A program made the position numbers and the translations under genes. Positions 10,299 through 21,480 of a stretch of DNA of 64,000 nucleotides are shown one piece after another. This DNA is from Varanus komodoensis. Taxonomy: Eukaryota; Chordata; Lepidosauria; Squamata; Varanidae. The number at the start of each line of letters is the position of its first letter. Position 1 is the stretch's first letter. The DNA is taken from positions 18,148,373-18,212,372 of the forward strand of contig NW_025335438.1 of NCBI RefSeq assembly GCF_004798865.1. Direction: 5' to 3'. The notes beneath the pieces were generated by a model that saw nothing but the letters and a program-made list of their open reading frames with translations, searched no databases and was not told the DNA's origin.

Positions 10299-11015
10299 TC
10301 CAACACAATTGTCTGATTTGACCACAGTGACACATGCCTTTGTTACATCCTGTTGGGATTACTGTAACATGCTGTATGTGGGGCTGCCTCTGACCAGTGT
10401 TTGGAAACATCAGCTGGTTCAGGGAACTGTGGGCCGTCTGCCGACGAGATGACTGCAGGGAGCATACAACTCCTCCACTGAAACAGCTTCACTGCCTCCC
10501 AGTCTGCTTCCAGGCACAATTCAAAGTGCTGGTGATGATCTATAAAGCCCTATATGGCTTGGGTCCAAGCTATCTGAAAGACCATATTCTCCCATAAGTG
10601 CCTGCTCGAAGATCTTCTGGGGAGGGCCTTCTCTTGGCCCCACCACCTTCACAGACACTTCTGGTGGGAATGCAGGAGAGAACCTTCTTAGTGGCTGCCC
10701 CAAGGCTTTGGAACACCCTTCCTGGGGAGACTAGACTGGTGGCTTTTGCGTCATGGTTCCATAAGTAGGCCAAAACTTTTTTATTCCAGCAAGTACTTGG
10801 GAATGATCGGTGAGTTTGCACTGGGTTAATCTTACTGTTTATGTTTTTTAAACTGTTTTTAAGCTATGTAGTGATTTAATTTTAATATGTACTTGATTCA
10901 GTTGTATTTTTAGCTTTTGTATACTTGAGAATGATTTAATTGTGTAATTTGAATGTTGTGAGCAGTCTAGAGTTCCAATCTCTGGGAGTAGGCAGAATAT
11001 AAATAAATGTAATGA
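10299..11015 (+). mobile_element. L2-clade LINE, 3' end
   Basis: The block starts with TVTHAFVTSCWDYCNMLYVG, the hallmark late part of the L2 reverse transcriptase. In shifted frames it continues through LHCLPVCFQAQFKVLVMIYK and ALYGLGPSYLKDH and on to the FFQQV-like C terminus. The 3' region ends in AATATAAATAAATG, typical for this clade. Several frameshifts and stops show that it is inactive. The minus-strand open frames at 10521-10821 are shadows. Confidence 0.8.
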
Positions 11016-11321
11016 TCATAATAATATAATGTAAATTCCTGTAAATGCTAATCCTGAAAAGAGAACTTGTGCCTTGCTTATACCAGACTCTCAGAATTTT
11101 AAGAATATTAAGTCATACATTTAGAATATAAACAACCAGTGATGACATGGTTTTTCAGGAATATTGTCATCTGTTTCATTTTATAATCTTTTTGTGTATC
11201 TAAAATGGAAATTCTGTCAAACAAAACCCTAACATATTCAGTAATGATTCTGAACAGTCATCTGAAAAATATTTCGTTTACATACTTGTTGGATATCATA
11301 GTCTGACTAGGTTATGAAAGT
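11016..11321. other. Intergenic, nothing recognised
   Basis: AT-rich sequence between the L2 tail and the tandem duplication. Confidence 0.4.
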
Positions 11322-11836
11322 ATGACTGCTATGTGCTGACATCTTGTTTGTTCCAACAAATTAATATCTATATCTTCATAGTTTGGATATGCAACACACT
11401 CCAAAGTGAAGTAGATGTGCTCAGTTATCCAATAGTTCCTTTTCCATGACTGCTATGTGCTGTTATTTTATTTATTTATTTATTTTTCCATTTATATCCT
11501 GCCTTTTTCCTACAAAGGGCTCAAGGCAGCTTACATCATTCTCCTCCTCCATCTTATCCCCACAACAACAACCCTGTGAGGTAGGTTGGGCTGAGAGTCT
11601 GTGACTGGCCCAAAGTCACCCAGTTGGCTCCATGGCTGAGCGGGGACTAGAACCCAGATCGCCTGAGTCCCAATCCCATGCTCTTAACCACTACACCACA
11701 CTGGCTCTCTGTTACCTTTTTTCTTTCAACAAACTCCCATCTATATCTTCATAATTTGGATATGTAAGACACTCAAAAGTGAGGTAGATGCAAAAGTGAG
11801 GTAGATGTGTTCATTTAGCCAATAGTTTTTTTTTTC
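11322..11836. repeat. ~125-bp tandem duplication, second unit split by a SINE
   Basis: Unit 1 is 11322-11445. Unit 2 is 11446-11465 plus 11715-11836. Both begin ATGACTGCTATGTGCTG, share CATCTATATCTTCATA-type and GTGARGTAGATG blocks, and end in CCAATAGTT plus a T-rich run. The SINE lies between the two halves of unit 2. Unit 2 also holds a 17-bp direct repeat (11774-11790 and 11791-11807). The units differ at perhaps one base in eight to ten, so the duplication is old and predates the SINE insertion. Confidence 0.8.
11466..11708 (-). mobile_element. MIR-like CORE-SINE, with 6-bp target duplication
   Basis: On the minus strand it opens with GAGAGCCAGTGTGGTGTAG, a tRNA-derived head with an A-box-like segment. 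A B-box GGTTCTAGTCC-like block follows, then a CORE region (GAGCCAACTGGGTGACTTTGG). Next come CCTCACAGGGTTGTTGTTGTGG and a tail of TAAATAAATAAATAA. CTGTTA flanks it at 11460-11465 and 11709-11714. The unsplit unit of the surrounding duplication confirms the insertion point. Confidence 0.85.
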
Positions 11837-14171
11837 ATTTTTGATTTTTGTCAAATATGCATGTTTTTCATTTTTATCACTATCTGTCGCTGATAGGGTA
11901 GTGAGATTTTTTTTTGTTTTGAACAAAAATGGTAGCTAAGAAGCTTACCTTTATTAATGCTTTTAATTTTATATCAGAACTATCAGAAAATAGTGCAATA
12001 CATTTTCCTATACTAATCAAGCACAAAGATGAATATTTGAATTAGAATATGTTAGGCAAAGTTGAGGTAAGAACCACTGTTCTTCTGCATGGTCTGGGAA
12101 AAAAAGTTCTGGCAGTTTCATGAACAAGCCTAACTGCAAGTTAGGAGTTGATTCTACATGCCAAGGCCAAAAGGGAGAGCCATACAACGGAATGAATACT
12201 CAGAAGTCTTATGTCTTGTGCATGTTATAGGCTCAGTATGATTTAAACCACATACCAACTGTCTCAATGTGGTAAAGGGCTAGTATGCAACTCCCTTCAC
12301 AAAAGATAATCTTTTTGAAAATGTGATGTCTGTTCTATATGGTATCTGATGCCTCAAATTCCAGAAGCATTGCTAGCCAAGGAAAATGGAGCATTTGTTC
12401 CACCTAGTCCATGAGTGCAAATAGGTACAAATTTTATTAACAAATAAAAGTTGCTCGCCAACTGATGCATGTGCATCATCACATCAGTAGCACTGTTAGT
12501 TTGGAGGGAATTGATTCACATATGTACAATCAGGCCTTTTAAACAAGTACTGTGATGCTAAACTTCCTATTTGTGCATGGAGCTGCTTTCCATTTTATTC
12601 TAGTGGTGGTTCTACTAAATCACAAACTATATCTTAGATACGTTTGGAGCTGCAGGTGCCAGACTGCACATGTACAATATACATGGCTAGGGACCATAAC
12701 TCCAAAAGGAAAAGAGCAAAGAACCTTAATGTACTTATTGAAGACTCATCTAACAGGGGCTCAAATAATTGAATTTCTAGGTGGATTTGCACAAGACAAA
12801 TAGAAAAATAGATTATCACACACTTTTGTCTTTATAAAATATTTCTATGCTAATGGTGTGTTACTGCTTTTATTATGATTATATTCATCTCCCAGAGTTA
12901 GTTGACATCAAGCTTCTGGCCCTTTTCAGTGTGGAAGAGCACTTAAGGAGTGCTCATACTGACTGGGCCTGCACTGGTAGGCAGCTTCAGCAGGCTTGGC
13001 ACCAAAGAGACCACTTCCAGGGGCTGCAAAGTAAGTCTGAACAATTTTCAATACTGGGAAACGAAATGAAAATATGATTAGATACCTCCCCTAGTGAGTT
13101 GATGGATAGCAGGAATGGGTGGAATTCACCCAGGTGAGAGGTGGGAGGAATAGTTCCAGGTTCTCCTTCCCTATAAAGGGCATGCAGTTTTTACAAAGAA
13201 ACACGTCACCTTGCCCAGGAGGCAGGGTTTAGGGTTAGGGTCATCCCTGGAATAAACTGGTAATTTTTTAACAAGAAGCCCCACAGGAGAGGGATCAAGG
13301 TCTGAACTTACACCTGGGCATTCAGCAGTTGCTCACTCCTGATCTACAAGAAACCACATAATGGAGTAACCGAAGACATTGTGTCTTGACATCAATGTTC
13401 TCACTTCATTAAATCCAGAAGATGCTGTCAATATGCTAAATCAGCTTCTGGGATGATAATGGATCAGATAATTGCAATAAACTACAGTTCAACCCCAATA
13501 AACAGATGCGACAGGTGGTTTTATGTGTGTGAGTCTAGCTGTGACCATTGCACCACGACCTGCAGGAGTTTGACTCGCTTTGAATTTCACTGCTGAAATT
13601 CTTCATGTATGATGATACTATTTTTCTCCATGTCTCTCATGAAGGTTAGTTCAAGAGCTTATGGATATGCACTCTTGTTTACTGTATTGTTAAGACACAG
13701 TGAACAAGACATGGGGGCAAGCTCTTGCACATTACAATCTGTTCAGATAGATCCATCCAATTCTGAGGAGAAGGAGGCAAATGACTTGGTCATTTCAAGG
13801 TCACCTAGTAAAGATTCAGAAAAAGCATGAGAAGCAGCCCACTTAGAAAAAGAGATGTTTTAGATCTGGGGTGTGGGGCACAGTGAAGAAAGGGTTCCTT
13901 GATCCAGTCAGGAAACTACAGACAGAACAATTAGAAAAGGTTTGGTATTCCTGTTGTCTGTCTCTCCAGCAGCAAGAGTAATCAGAAGCTTTTCTGAAAA
14001 GCAAGGAAGGAGGCAGAAGCTTCTCCCACATACCAAGAAGTACACTGCTTCGATAAATCCTATTCTGCACCCCGTTAAGTTTAATAAAAGAACTGCTCTG
14101 CTCAGATTTCATCCAAACCTTCTAGGGAAAGACAGAGGGGAGGGAGACCTGTTCACAAAAACTCAATAGTT
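11837..14171. other. Intergenic, mostly unrecognised
   Basis: No known repeat or host exon was identified with confidence. A 134-bp open segment at 12898-13031, flanked by splice-like signals, is discussed as a finding. A GGGTTTAGGGTTAGGG string at 13225-13240 is too short to count as an interstitial telomere. The open frames at 13609-13830 and 13843-14169 have no recognisable family. Confidence 0.4.
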
Positions 14172-14300
14172 GTTCTTCATCGCGGCCTCTGTGCATCACA
14201 CATATGGGTGCTGCGCCGAAAACTCCGCTCCCTCCCTCCCAGTGGTATAAATAGAGTGGAGTGTCCGCCATTTTATTCAGTCTTTGCAACCGCCGTTCGC
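14172..14300 (+). repeat. DIRS-A left inverted terminal repeat
   Basis: The segment includes CACACATATGGGTGCTGCGC, GTGGTATAAATAGAG and GTCCGCCATTTTATTCAGTC. All recur in inverted orientation at 20223-20436. The TATAAATAG box suggests a promoter within the repeat. Confidence 0.85.
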
Positions 14301-14504
14301 TGTGCCTTGTGCCTGTTAACGTCCCTCGCTCAGATCTTTGTGCTTACTGTTCGTTTTTTGCCTTTATCCCTTCTTCAACTCACTTCTTATATTTCAAGTT
14401 TGTATATCTTCCTCCTTTTTTTCCCTACTACTCTTTCAACAAAAACAAAAAAAAAACAAAAATATCGTACCCTCTATCCTGTCGTCTTTTCTTCTTTTTC
14501 TACG

Positions 14505-16181
14505 ATGGCGCAGCGAGCAGCCTTCCGCAAATGCACCGAATGCGTATCCAAAATGTCGCCTGCAGATCTGCATGATCTATGCCGCCTCGGCGAGGGACAT
14601 AGGACTGACAAGTGCGGCCATTGCTTGGCATTTACCAAGCAAGCGAGGAAGAACAGGGAGAACCGTCTGCGGAAACTCCTCTGGGACCAGGCCTTGATGC
14701 AGTCCGATCAACTGCTCTTACGGCCTGGTTCCTTCTCAGCCGCACCTCCTCAGCACTCTGCCTCAACTGTTAGCGCTCCTCTGAAGCATCCTGCTTCCAC
14801 CGCTCCTCCTCAGTGTCCTTCGGCTGAAGGCACTACTCCAATGGAGACCCAGGTGCCGCCTTCCTCCCCAGCCAAGAAGTGGGAGAAGCGCAAGCACACG
14901 GGCTCGGATAAGCCTTCCGCTCATAAAGTACCAAGGAAGGAGAAGGCAGATAAGCCTGCTCGTAAAACCAAGAAACCCGACCGCCCCAAACACAGGGGCT
15001 CGGGTTCATCGGGCTTCTCGGTACCATCTGCCGCCACGGTACCGACCCCTTCGGGACCGGCCCTGCAATCTACTATGCAGGTGAAACCGCTGGGATCTCC
15101 CAGGCCTATCATTTGGTCTGAGAGCGTGCTGCCTCAACACACGGAGGAGCCACTTCGGGAGTCCATCTCAGATGGTGAGATTAGGGACTCCCCACCGAGG
15201 GAACGATCTCCAACACCGATGCCCATGACTGAGCCACCTGCGAAGTCACCGTTGCCACCCAGGCATCACAGCCGCTCGTCGGAACACCGGGATGATGATT
15301 GGAGGATGCATGGATATGGTGCCTTCCCAGACTGGGGTGGTTATCAATCCTATCCATATTTTCTTTGGGATCGTAGATCTCCTTCGGTCCCAGGAGACTT
15401 TCCTTCAACGTCCAGGCATGTGGAGAGGGGATGCCTGACCTCCCCTGAAACATCGTCCTCGAGCGACTGTCACCACTATTGTCCAGACTTGGACGAGACG
15501 GAGGTCGACTCTACATCCCCCGATGTAGTGATTACCTCCCAAGGACCTGCTTCACCTGATGAGCCACATGTCTCCTTTACAGAGCTCATGTCCCACCTTG
15601 TTCATTCCCTCGAGATGGAAGCAAACCAGCAGCCTGGCCCATCCATGGATCAGTTCTATGATGTCGTGAGGGGAGAGCAGTCCGCGGCCATAGCCCTGCC
15701 GCTAATCACTGCACTTCGGCAGGCTATGGTCCAACCCTGGGATCAACCGGCCCAACTGCAGGCCACCTCCTGTCGGTATGAGGCCATGTGCAGAGTTCAA
15801 GAGGATGACATCCCGTTCTTGATCCACCACCCGAGACCAAACTCTGTCGTGGTTGAATCCTCCCAGGGCAGGGAGTCCAGGGGGCACACAGCCCCTCGCG
15901 ACAAGGAAGGTAGGAAAATTGATGTGCTCGCATGCCGAGTCTATGCAGCCTCTGGGCTCAGTGTACGCATATCGAACTACGAAGCAACACTGGCACGTTA
16001 CCAGTATTTTATTATGCAAAAGCTGGATAACATTGCTTCCTCCCTTCCAGACCACCAAGCCGACCTCACCACGGTCTTCATTAAAGAAGCAATGCAGGTG
16101 GTGGTGCAACAGTTGTCTACTGCACGACACCATGTAGACACCAATTTGAGGGCTCTCGTTAATGCCATCTCATTGCACTGA
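14505..16181 (+). pseudogene. DIRS-A gag-like region
   Basis: A long open region from the ATG at 14505 begins MAQRAAFRKCTECVSKM. It carries a Cys/His-rich N-terminal motif that ends KCGHCLAFTKQARKN, then a basic, Pro/Ser-rich middle and a conserved C-terminal third. The same protein type opens DIRS-B at 44441. The reading frame also extends upstream of this ATG to 14208 through the terminal-repeat leader, and I consider that part non-coding. It is part of a fossil element. Confidence 0.75.
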
Positions 16182-16598
16182 CACGCATGGCTCCGCAATT
16201 GCAATTTCCCCAACGAGATGAAATGGAGGATCGAGGAAATGCCATTTGATGGCACCGGGTTGTTCCATCAAAAGACCGACCGCAAGCTAAAAGCGATACA
16301 TGAATTGAGTATGACCGCGCGCCGTATGGAGCTTCCTCAACAGAAGCGTAAGTGGCAGTAGCCTCCTACCATCCACAATTCCACCCTCGGCAGCACTACC
16401 AGCAGAGGCAGCAACGTCGGAGGCAGCAGCCGCAGCAACATTTTTCCCAGGGCCATCGGTGTTTCGACGCCGATAAATGTCAACGTTGACGGCCCGGGAG
16501 AACCATCCTCTCTTCTGACACCACCTTCCCCTCTCCTTTTTGGGGTCTGGCTCCAGGGCCGACTCCCCATTTGGGAGTCCATTACATCTGATAGGTGG

Positions 16599-18245
16599 GT
16601 GTTGTCTATCATTCAGTTCAGATATAGGATAGAATTCGATGTCATCCCTCCACTGAGTCCGATTCGATTTACATCTTCTTCATCAGTATTGTGCGACGAA
16701 GTCTTTCAGTTGCTTCACAAGGGTGCGATTCGACAACTATCCCACTCAGAGGGGTTGCACGGATTCTACTCCAGATATTTTACGATTCCAAAAAGGGACG
16801 GTGGTCTTCGTCCGATTCTGGACTTGCGAAATCTTAACAAGTACATCAAACCAAAAAAGTTCCGGATGACCACTTTACAAAATATCTTTCTGTTCCTGAA
16901 GAGAGAGGATTGGTTCGCCTCATTGGACTTGAAGGATGCCTATTTTCATATTGCTATCCATCCTTCACACAGACGCTTCTTGCGTTTTACTGGTGGGCTC
17001 AATATGTTCGAGTTTACTGTTCTGCCCTTTGGCCTGGCCACCACACCTTGAGTTTTTACAAAGTGTATGGCGCCAGTATGCGCACACTTATGGACACAAA
17101 GAGTGCAAATATATCCATATTTAGATGACTGGCTAATTGTTTCGCAAATTAAACAAGGTCTTCTGTCTGCTATTCATGTGACCTGCACCCTGCTTGGGCT
17201 ATGCATTGACCACGAGAAATTGTCCCTTATTCCCACGCAGGTCATCGACTTTATCGGGGCACGTCTCGACTCCATACGGGAAAGAGCCTTTCTCCCTCCG
17301 GAATGTCGAGATACCTTATGTGGCCACATCTGTCAAATCTGAACGCTCAGAATGGTTCCAGCTATATCCATTCAGAGACTACTGGGGCACATGGCTGCTG
17401 CAGTTGCCATTGTCCTGTATGCCAGGCTACGTATGCGGCCCATACAGCTGTTTTTCAACACTTCATTTCGCCCGCAGCAAGATTCTCCCAACAAACTAAT
17501 CCAAATTCCGTCTGTGATACTCCGTACTCTGACTTGGTGGACCATTCCAACCAATCTATCTATCGGTGTCCCATTTTGACCACCTCTTCCAATTACAACC
17601 CTATACATGGACGCATCGCTACTTGGATGGGGTGCAGCATGTTCAGGTCTTTGGGTCCAAGGGACTTGGAACTGACGAGAAGCAAGGAAGCACATCAACT
17701 TCCTCAAACTTCAGGCGATCTTCAACGCCCTCAAGGCTTTCGAGACTGTGCTATGCCGACAAGTTGTCCAGATTGCCTCAGACAACATACCAGCTGTTTT
17801 CTACATCAACAAGCAGGGCGGCACAAAATCACCAGCCTTAGCACGTCTATCGATGGCCATTTGAGATTGGTGCATACCGAGGAACATAATGCTCCTAGCG
17901 GTTCACCTAGCAGGGACCGACAACACTGAAGCAGATATGTTGAGCCGACATATGTCAACAACGCACAAATGGGAGATGGACAGACAAATCTTCCAGAACC
18001 TTTTCCGTTTGTGGGGCTATCCGGACATGGACTTGTTCGCCACTTCGGACAACAGAGTGTGTGCCCTATACTGCTCCAGGGTGGGCATAGGATCGGGATC
18101 GATGGGGGATGCTCTTATAATCCCTTGGGACAACATAACTTTTTATGTGTTTCCTCCAATCCCACTTCTAACAAAAGTGGTGGCAAAAATAGCTCAAGAG
18201 AATGCCACGGGAATAATAACTCCATGGTGGCCGAGGCAACCGTGG
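16599..18245 (+). pseudogene. DIRS-A reverse transcriptase / RNase H / methyltransferase-like region
   Basis: The RT fingers-palm part lies at about 16720-17050 (GLHGFYSRYFTIPKRDGG, LDLKDAYFH, VLPFGLA). RNase H signatures lie at about 17720-17960. The PDMDLFATSDNRV...PWW block at about 18020-18240 is typical of the DIRS methyltransferase-like domain. The region is broken in several places and is described only as a fossil part. Confidence 0.85.
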
Positions 18246-18250
18246 TTCGC

Positions 18251-18640
18251 TGTGGCGGGTTGGCTGGGCCAGCCAGTCAACCTCGGCAAGCGGCGCGAGA
18301 AAGTTTAAAGAAAGAAAAAAAGACTGCAGTCCAGAAATCAGTTACAAAGCATGCTCGGTTTAGTTGCAGGGGGAGAACAGCAAAAACTTCTTCCCCCAAG
18401 GTTTTTTCTTCTTCTCTCTTCCTTCCTCACCACCGGCATCTGCTTTTATTATTTCACACTTTTTACCTAGGCATTTGAATACAGCCAATTAGCCATCGTA
18501 TACAAGCAGCCAACACCTTAATGCTTAGGTTACAAGCCTTATATGGTTACAAGCCTTATATGGTTACATAGGTAAATTACAATACTCTTGGTCTTCGTGT
18601 GGTACGTGAGTACAGCATGACCCAGCAATGAATTCCCACA
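18251..18640 (-). mobile_element. Solo LTR inserted in DIRS-A
   Basis: A 390-bp insert begins TGTGGCGGG and ends TTCCCACA (TG...CA with a short inverted repeat). It is flanked on both sides by GTTCGC, at 18245-18250 and 18641-18646. The collinear region of DIRS-B lacks it. An AATAAA on the minus strand (18445-18450) favours minus orientation. An 18-bp tandem doublet (GGTTACAAGCCTTATAT-type) lies near 18530-18566. The 6-bp duplication fits a class II (ERVK-like) retrovirus-type element, but family assignment is inference. No internal region is present, so this is a recombination remnant younger than its DIRS host. Confidence 0.85.
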
Positions 18641-18879
18641 GTTCGCCACTCTCCTGTGACTATCCAGAGGAACATTTCTTTGCCTCCCATCTATTCCTCA
18701 ACTGTTAACGCAGCAAAACGGAGCGATCCGGCATCCAGATCTGACTGCCTTGAAGCTGACGGCATGGCGGATCACTTGATCCATCTCACTGCATCTGTAC
18801 CGACAACATCCCAACCTATAGCGTATTCTATTCACTGGACTATACCAACAGCTCCTATGTCGGTCTCGATGACAACCGC

Positions 18880-19905
18880 TTCGCTACTGATGACTATTGA
18901 CCAGGAAATTCAGGCGATTCTCACATCTGCATTAAGACCGTCCACTCATCGCTCTTATGCGGCTAAATGGAAGAGATTCTCCTCTTTTGCAGAACACCAT
19001 TCCTTTCCTCCTGAAATGGCTTCAATTGACAATATTTTGCAATTTCTCCTGGAACTCAATCACTTGGGACTGAAACCATCATCCATTGAAGTTTATGCAG
19101 TCGTGATATCACACTATCGTGCTGTGGTTCAGGGTGTATCAGTTTTCTCTCAACCTCTGGTTTGACGTTTTCTTCAGAGGTTACAGAACTTACATCCCTC
19201 TATTCGCCCTGCTATGCCAACGTGGAGCCTTTCTGTAGTACTCCAAGCACTTAGTAAACCTCCATTCAAGCCTTTGGCGACTGTCGACCTATGCCTGGTG
19301 TCCTGGAAAATGGCCTTCCTCAGAGCAGTAACATCAGCTCGGAGAGCAAGTGAGCTTTCTGCTCTCTGCATAGACCCTCCATATCTTAATTTCCATAAAG
19401 AAAAGGTCATCCTTCGTATGGATTCTTCATTTCTCCCTAAAGTGGCTACACCATTTCACTTGAGTCAAGACATTGTTCTGCCGGTGTTCTATCCAGCGCC
19501 GTCTAATCCAATAGAATGAGCTCTACACACCCTTGATGTTCGCCGCTGCTTGGCTTTTTATTGATCCCGTACAGGATCCTTTCGTTGCACTAATAGGCTT
19601 TTTGATAAGTACTCCGAACATGACAAGGGATCACCAGTTACACCTCAAAGACTAATTGGATCATCCAGACTATTGTCTTGGCCTACCAACTATCAAAAAT
19701 AGATTTGCCTGTTACCCTGAGGAGTCACTCCACGCGAGCAATTGCGACTTCATCCGCCTTTGCCGCAGGGGTTCCGCTTCAGGATATCTGTAAAGCTGCA
19801 ACGTGGGCTGGACCATGTACTTTCGCCAAGCACTATCGGCTTGATGTGCACGCCAGGCAGGATTGCTCTTTTGGCAGAGCTGTCCTTTCATCTGTTCTTC
19901 GCTGA
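18880..19905 (+). pseudogene. DIRS-A tyrosine recombinase region
   Basis: It begins with the N-terminal SAM-like part (LRPSTHRSYAAKWKRFSSFA). It continues through the catalytic part with SARRASELSALC, RSHSTRAIATSSAFAAG and a terminal TFAKHYRLDV that contains the nucleophile Tyr. The HxxR-like box and the Tyr motif match the DIRS recombinase family. The region is broken and is part of the fossil element. Confidence 0.85.
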
Positions 19906-19943
19906 TGACACCTCCCTCCTCGGAGTTGGGTAAGCTTGCTAAT

Positions 19944-20039
19944 CACCCATATGTGTGATGCACAGAGGCCACGACGAAGAAAAGAAGGTTGCTTACCTGT
20001 AACTGATGTTCTTCGAGTGGCCATCTGTGCATTCACACA
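19944..20039 (+). repeat. DIRS-A internal complementary region
   Basis: The left half (CACCCATATGTGTGATGCAC and following) is the reverse complement of the outer left end. The right half (GGTTGCTTACCTGTAACTGA to TTCACACA) is the reverse complement of the outer right end. Together they form the junction that templates the circular DIRS intermediate. Confidence 0.9.
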
Positions 20040-20222
20040 ACCCACCCGCCAGCCCCACTCAGTGTCGGTGAGTGGATGGGTTTTTTTCCTATCGGTATTG
20101 TACTTCAATTTACACCAGTACCGTTAGGACATGGTGATGCTGTGTTCTCTCTGTACCGTATTTCAATTATCATCGGTACCATTGGGATATATGCCGCTTG
20201 TTTAATTTACACTCAACCTCTA

Positions 20223-20436
20223 GAGGGCGAACGTTCGGTCTTCAAGACTGAATAAAATGGTGGACACTCTGCTCTATTTATACCACTGGGGGGAAGGGAG
20301 TGGAATTTTCCTGCCAAAAAGAAAAAAACCATTAGCTTTTTAATCTTCCGGCCTAGGCACTGTGCAGGCGCAGCACCCATATGTGTGAATGCACAGATGG
20401 CCACTCAAAGAACATCAGTTACAGGTAAGCAACCTG
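20223..20436 (-). repeat. DIRS-A right inverted terminal repeat
   Basis: Read on the minus strand it matches the left terminal repeat through the GTGGTATAAATAGAG and CCATTTTATTCAGTC blocks. It ends at GTAAGCAACCTGC, the outer edge that is mirrored in the internal complementary region. Confidence 0.85.
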
Positions 20437-20899
20437 CTTTTTTTAATAACATGCATGCTATTATTCTGGGCTGATTTTGCACACTGTTTAGGTAATTCTG
20501 TTGTTTTGGTTTAGCGTTCATATTTTGTAGATTTGTTGGTTCACTGTTTCCTTTAAGTGGTGATTAGATTGAGTTATATCTTTACAAGCCCAACTGGTGC
20601 ACCAGTCTCTTCTAAACAAACCTAACTATATTTACTTTCTTACAGTCTTCATTAATCCAATGCATTTTATGTGACACTGTTATTCAAGATGTCCCAAAGG
20701 TTATTGTTAAACAGAATTCTGCCACAGCACAACTATCTAGGCTTGAAAAGGATTTTTCTGGCTTTCAGTCTGTTTTCGTTATTTAAAATATTTCTTGGTC
20801 AACTTTCATGGCAAAAGCCCTTCCAAGGTGTGATACAATAATAAAAGCTGATACAGTTAGTAGCAACAATATATGAAGTGAAAGCCAAAGTAAAGTAGC
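20437..20899. other. Intergenic, nothing recognised
   Basis: AT-rich sequence between DIRS-A and a reverse-strand L2 remnant. Confidence 0.4.
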
Positions 20900-21480
20900 A
20901 TCTTTTCAGACCTTTTTAAAATCTTGCCATGGTGAACTCCTGATGGCAACTCATTCCAGAGTTTTCAATGCCACTGCAGAAAACTTTCATGCCACCTAAC
21001 TGCTTTTGCAGATGAGGAGGGCCTCTTGCTGATCTTAAGTATGGGCAGACTGATAGGGTGAAGGCAGCCCTTCAAGTATCTTAGTTGCCCTCACAAGTAC
21101 TTTGGTAGCCACATTCCATAGCAGCTGGAATTTTTGAACCATCATCAAAGGCACTCCACATAAAATACATTACAGTGCTCCAACCTGGACATCATTAGCG
21201 AATTGATAACTGAAGTGAGGCTGGTCCTCTTCAGACAGGGCTGTAGCTAGCTTGTCTACCTAAGCCAGTAAAATGCATTCCTGGACACCCCAGCTCACTG
21301 GACTCCCCCAGGTAGCACAAGGTCCAGAAGGACTCCCAGAGACTATGCTCTTGGAATGGCAATGCAACTGTATCTAAGGCCAGTTGTAAATGTCCATCCA
21401 GAATAGCTATTTCCCAACCCATGTACTTCCATTTTGTCTAGACTGGATTTCAGCTTCTTTATCCTCATCTAGCTTGTTCC
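20900..21480 (-). mobile_element. Old L2-clade LINE fragment, reverse strand
   Basis: Minus-strand frames near 21080-21310 read LQPCLKRTSLTSVINSLM followed by SRLEHCNVFYVECL. This aligns by eye with the L2 block LRPFLS..LATVVHALVTSRLDFCNALYVGLP. The flanking GCPGMHFTGLGR block matches the upstream part, and a degraded RRAFSAVA-like block lies near 21020. Coding breaks are numerous. Confidence 0.6.

Larger units (their letters stand above)
14172..20436 (+). mobile_element. DIRS-type tyrosine-recombinase retrotransposon (DIRS-A), broken
   Basis: About 6.3 kb with the full DIRS layout. In order these are a left inverted terminal repeat, a gag-like region, reverse transcriptase and RNase H, a methyltransferase-like region, a tyrosine recombinase, an internal complementary region and a right inverted terminal repeat. 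The family is recognised from RDGGLRPILDLR and LDLKDAYFHI in the RT, TDNTEADMLSRH in the RNase H, and HSTRAIATSSAFAAG with CTFAKHYRLDV in the recombinase. There are no LTRs of its own and no integrase. DIRS elements insert through circular intermediates by site-specific recombination. This copy is a fossil with roughly ten breaks across its coding regions, and a solo LTR of another element lies inside it. Base composition is more GC-rich than the flanks. Confidence 0.93.

Noticed and set aside
13225-13240. Telomere-like GGGTTTAGGGTTAGGG (also GGGTTAGGGTT at 22581)
   Set aside because: Only two to three units, within chance expectation; not an interstitial telomere array.
14505-16181. Host zinc-finger gene
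   Set aside because: The Cys/His motif and the following RT, RNase H and recombinase regions in order identify it as the gag-like part of a DIRS element, and a second copy exists at 44441.
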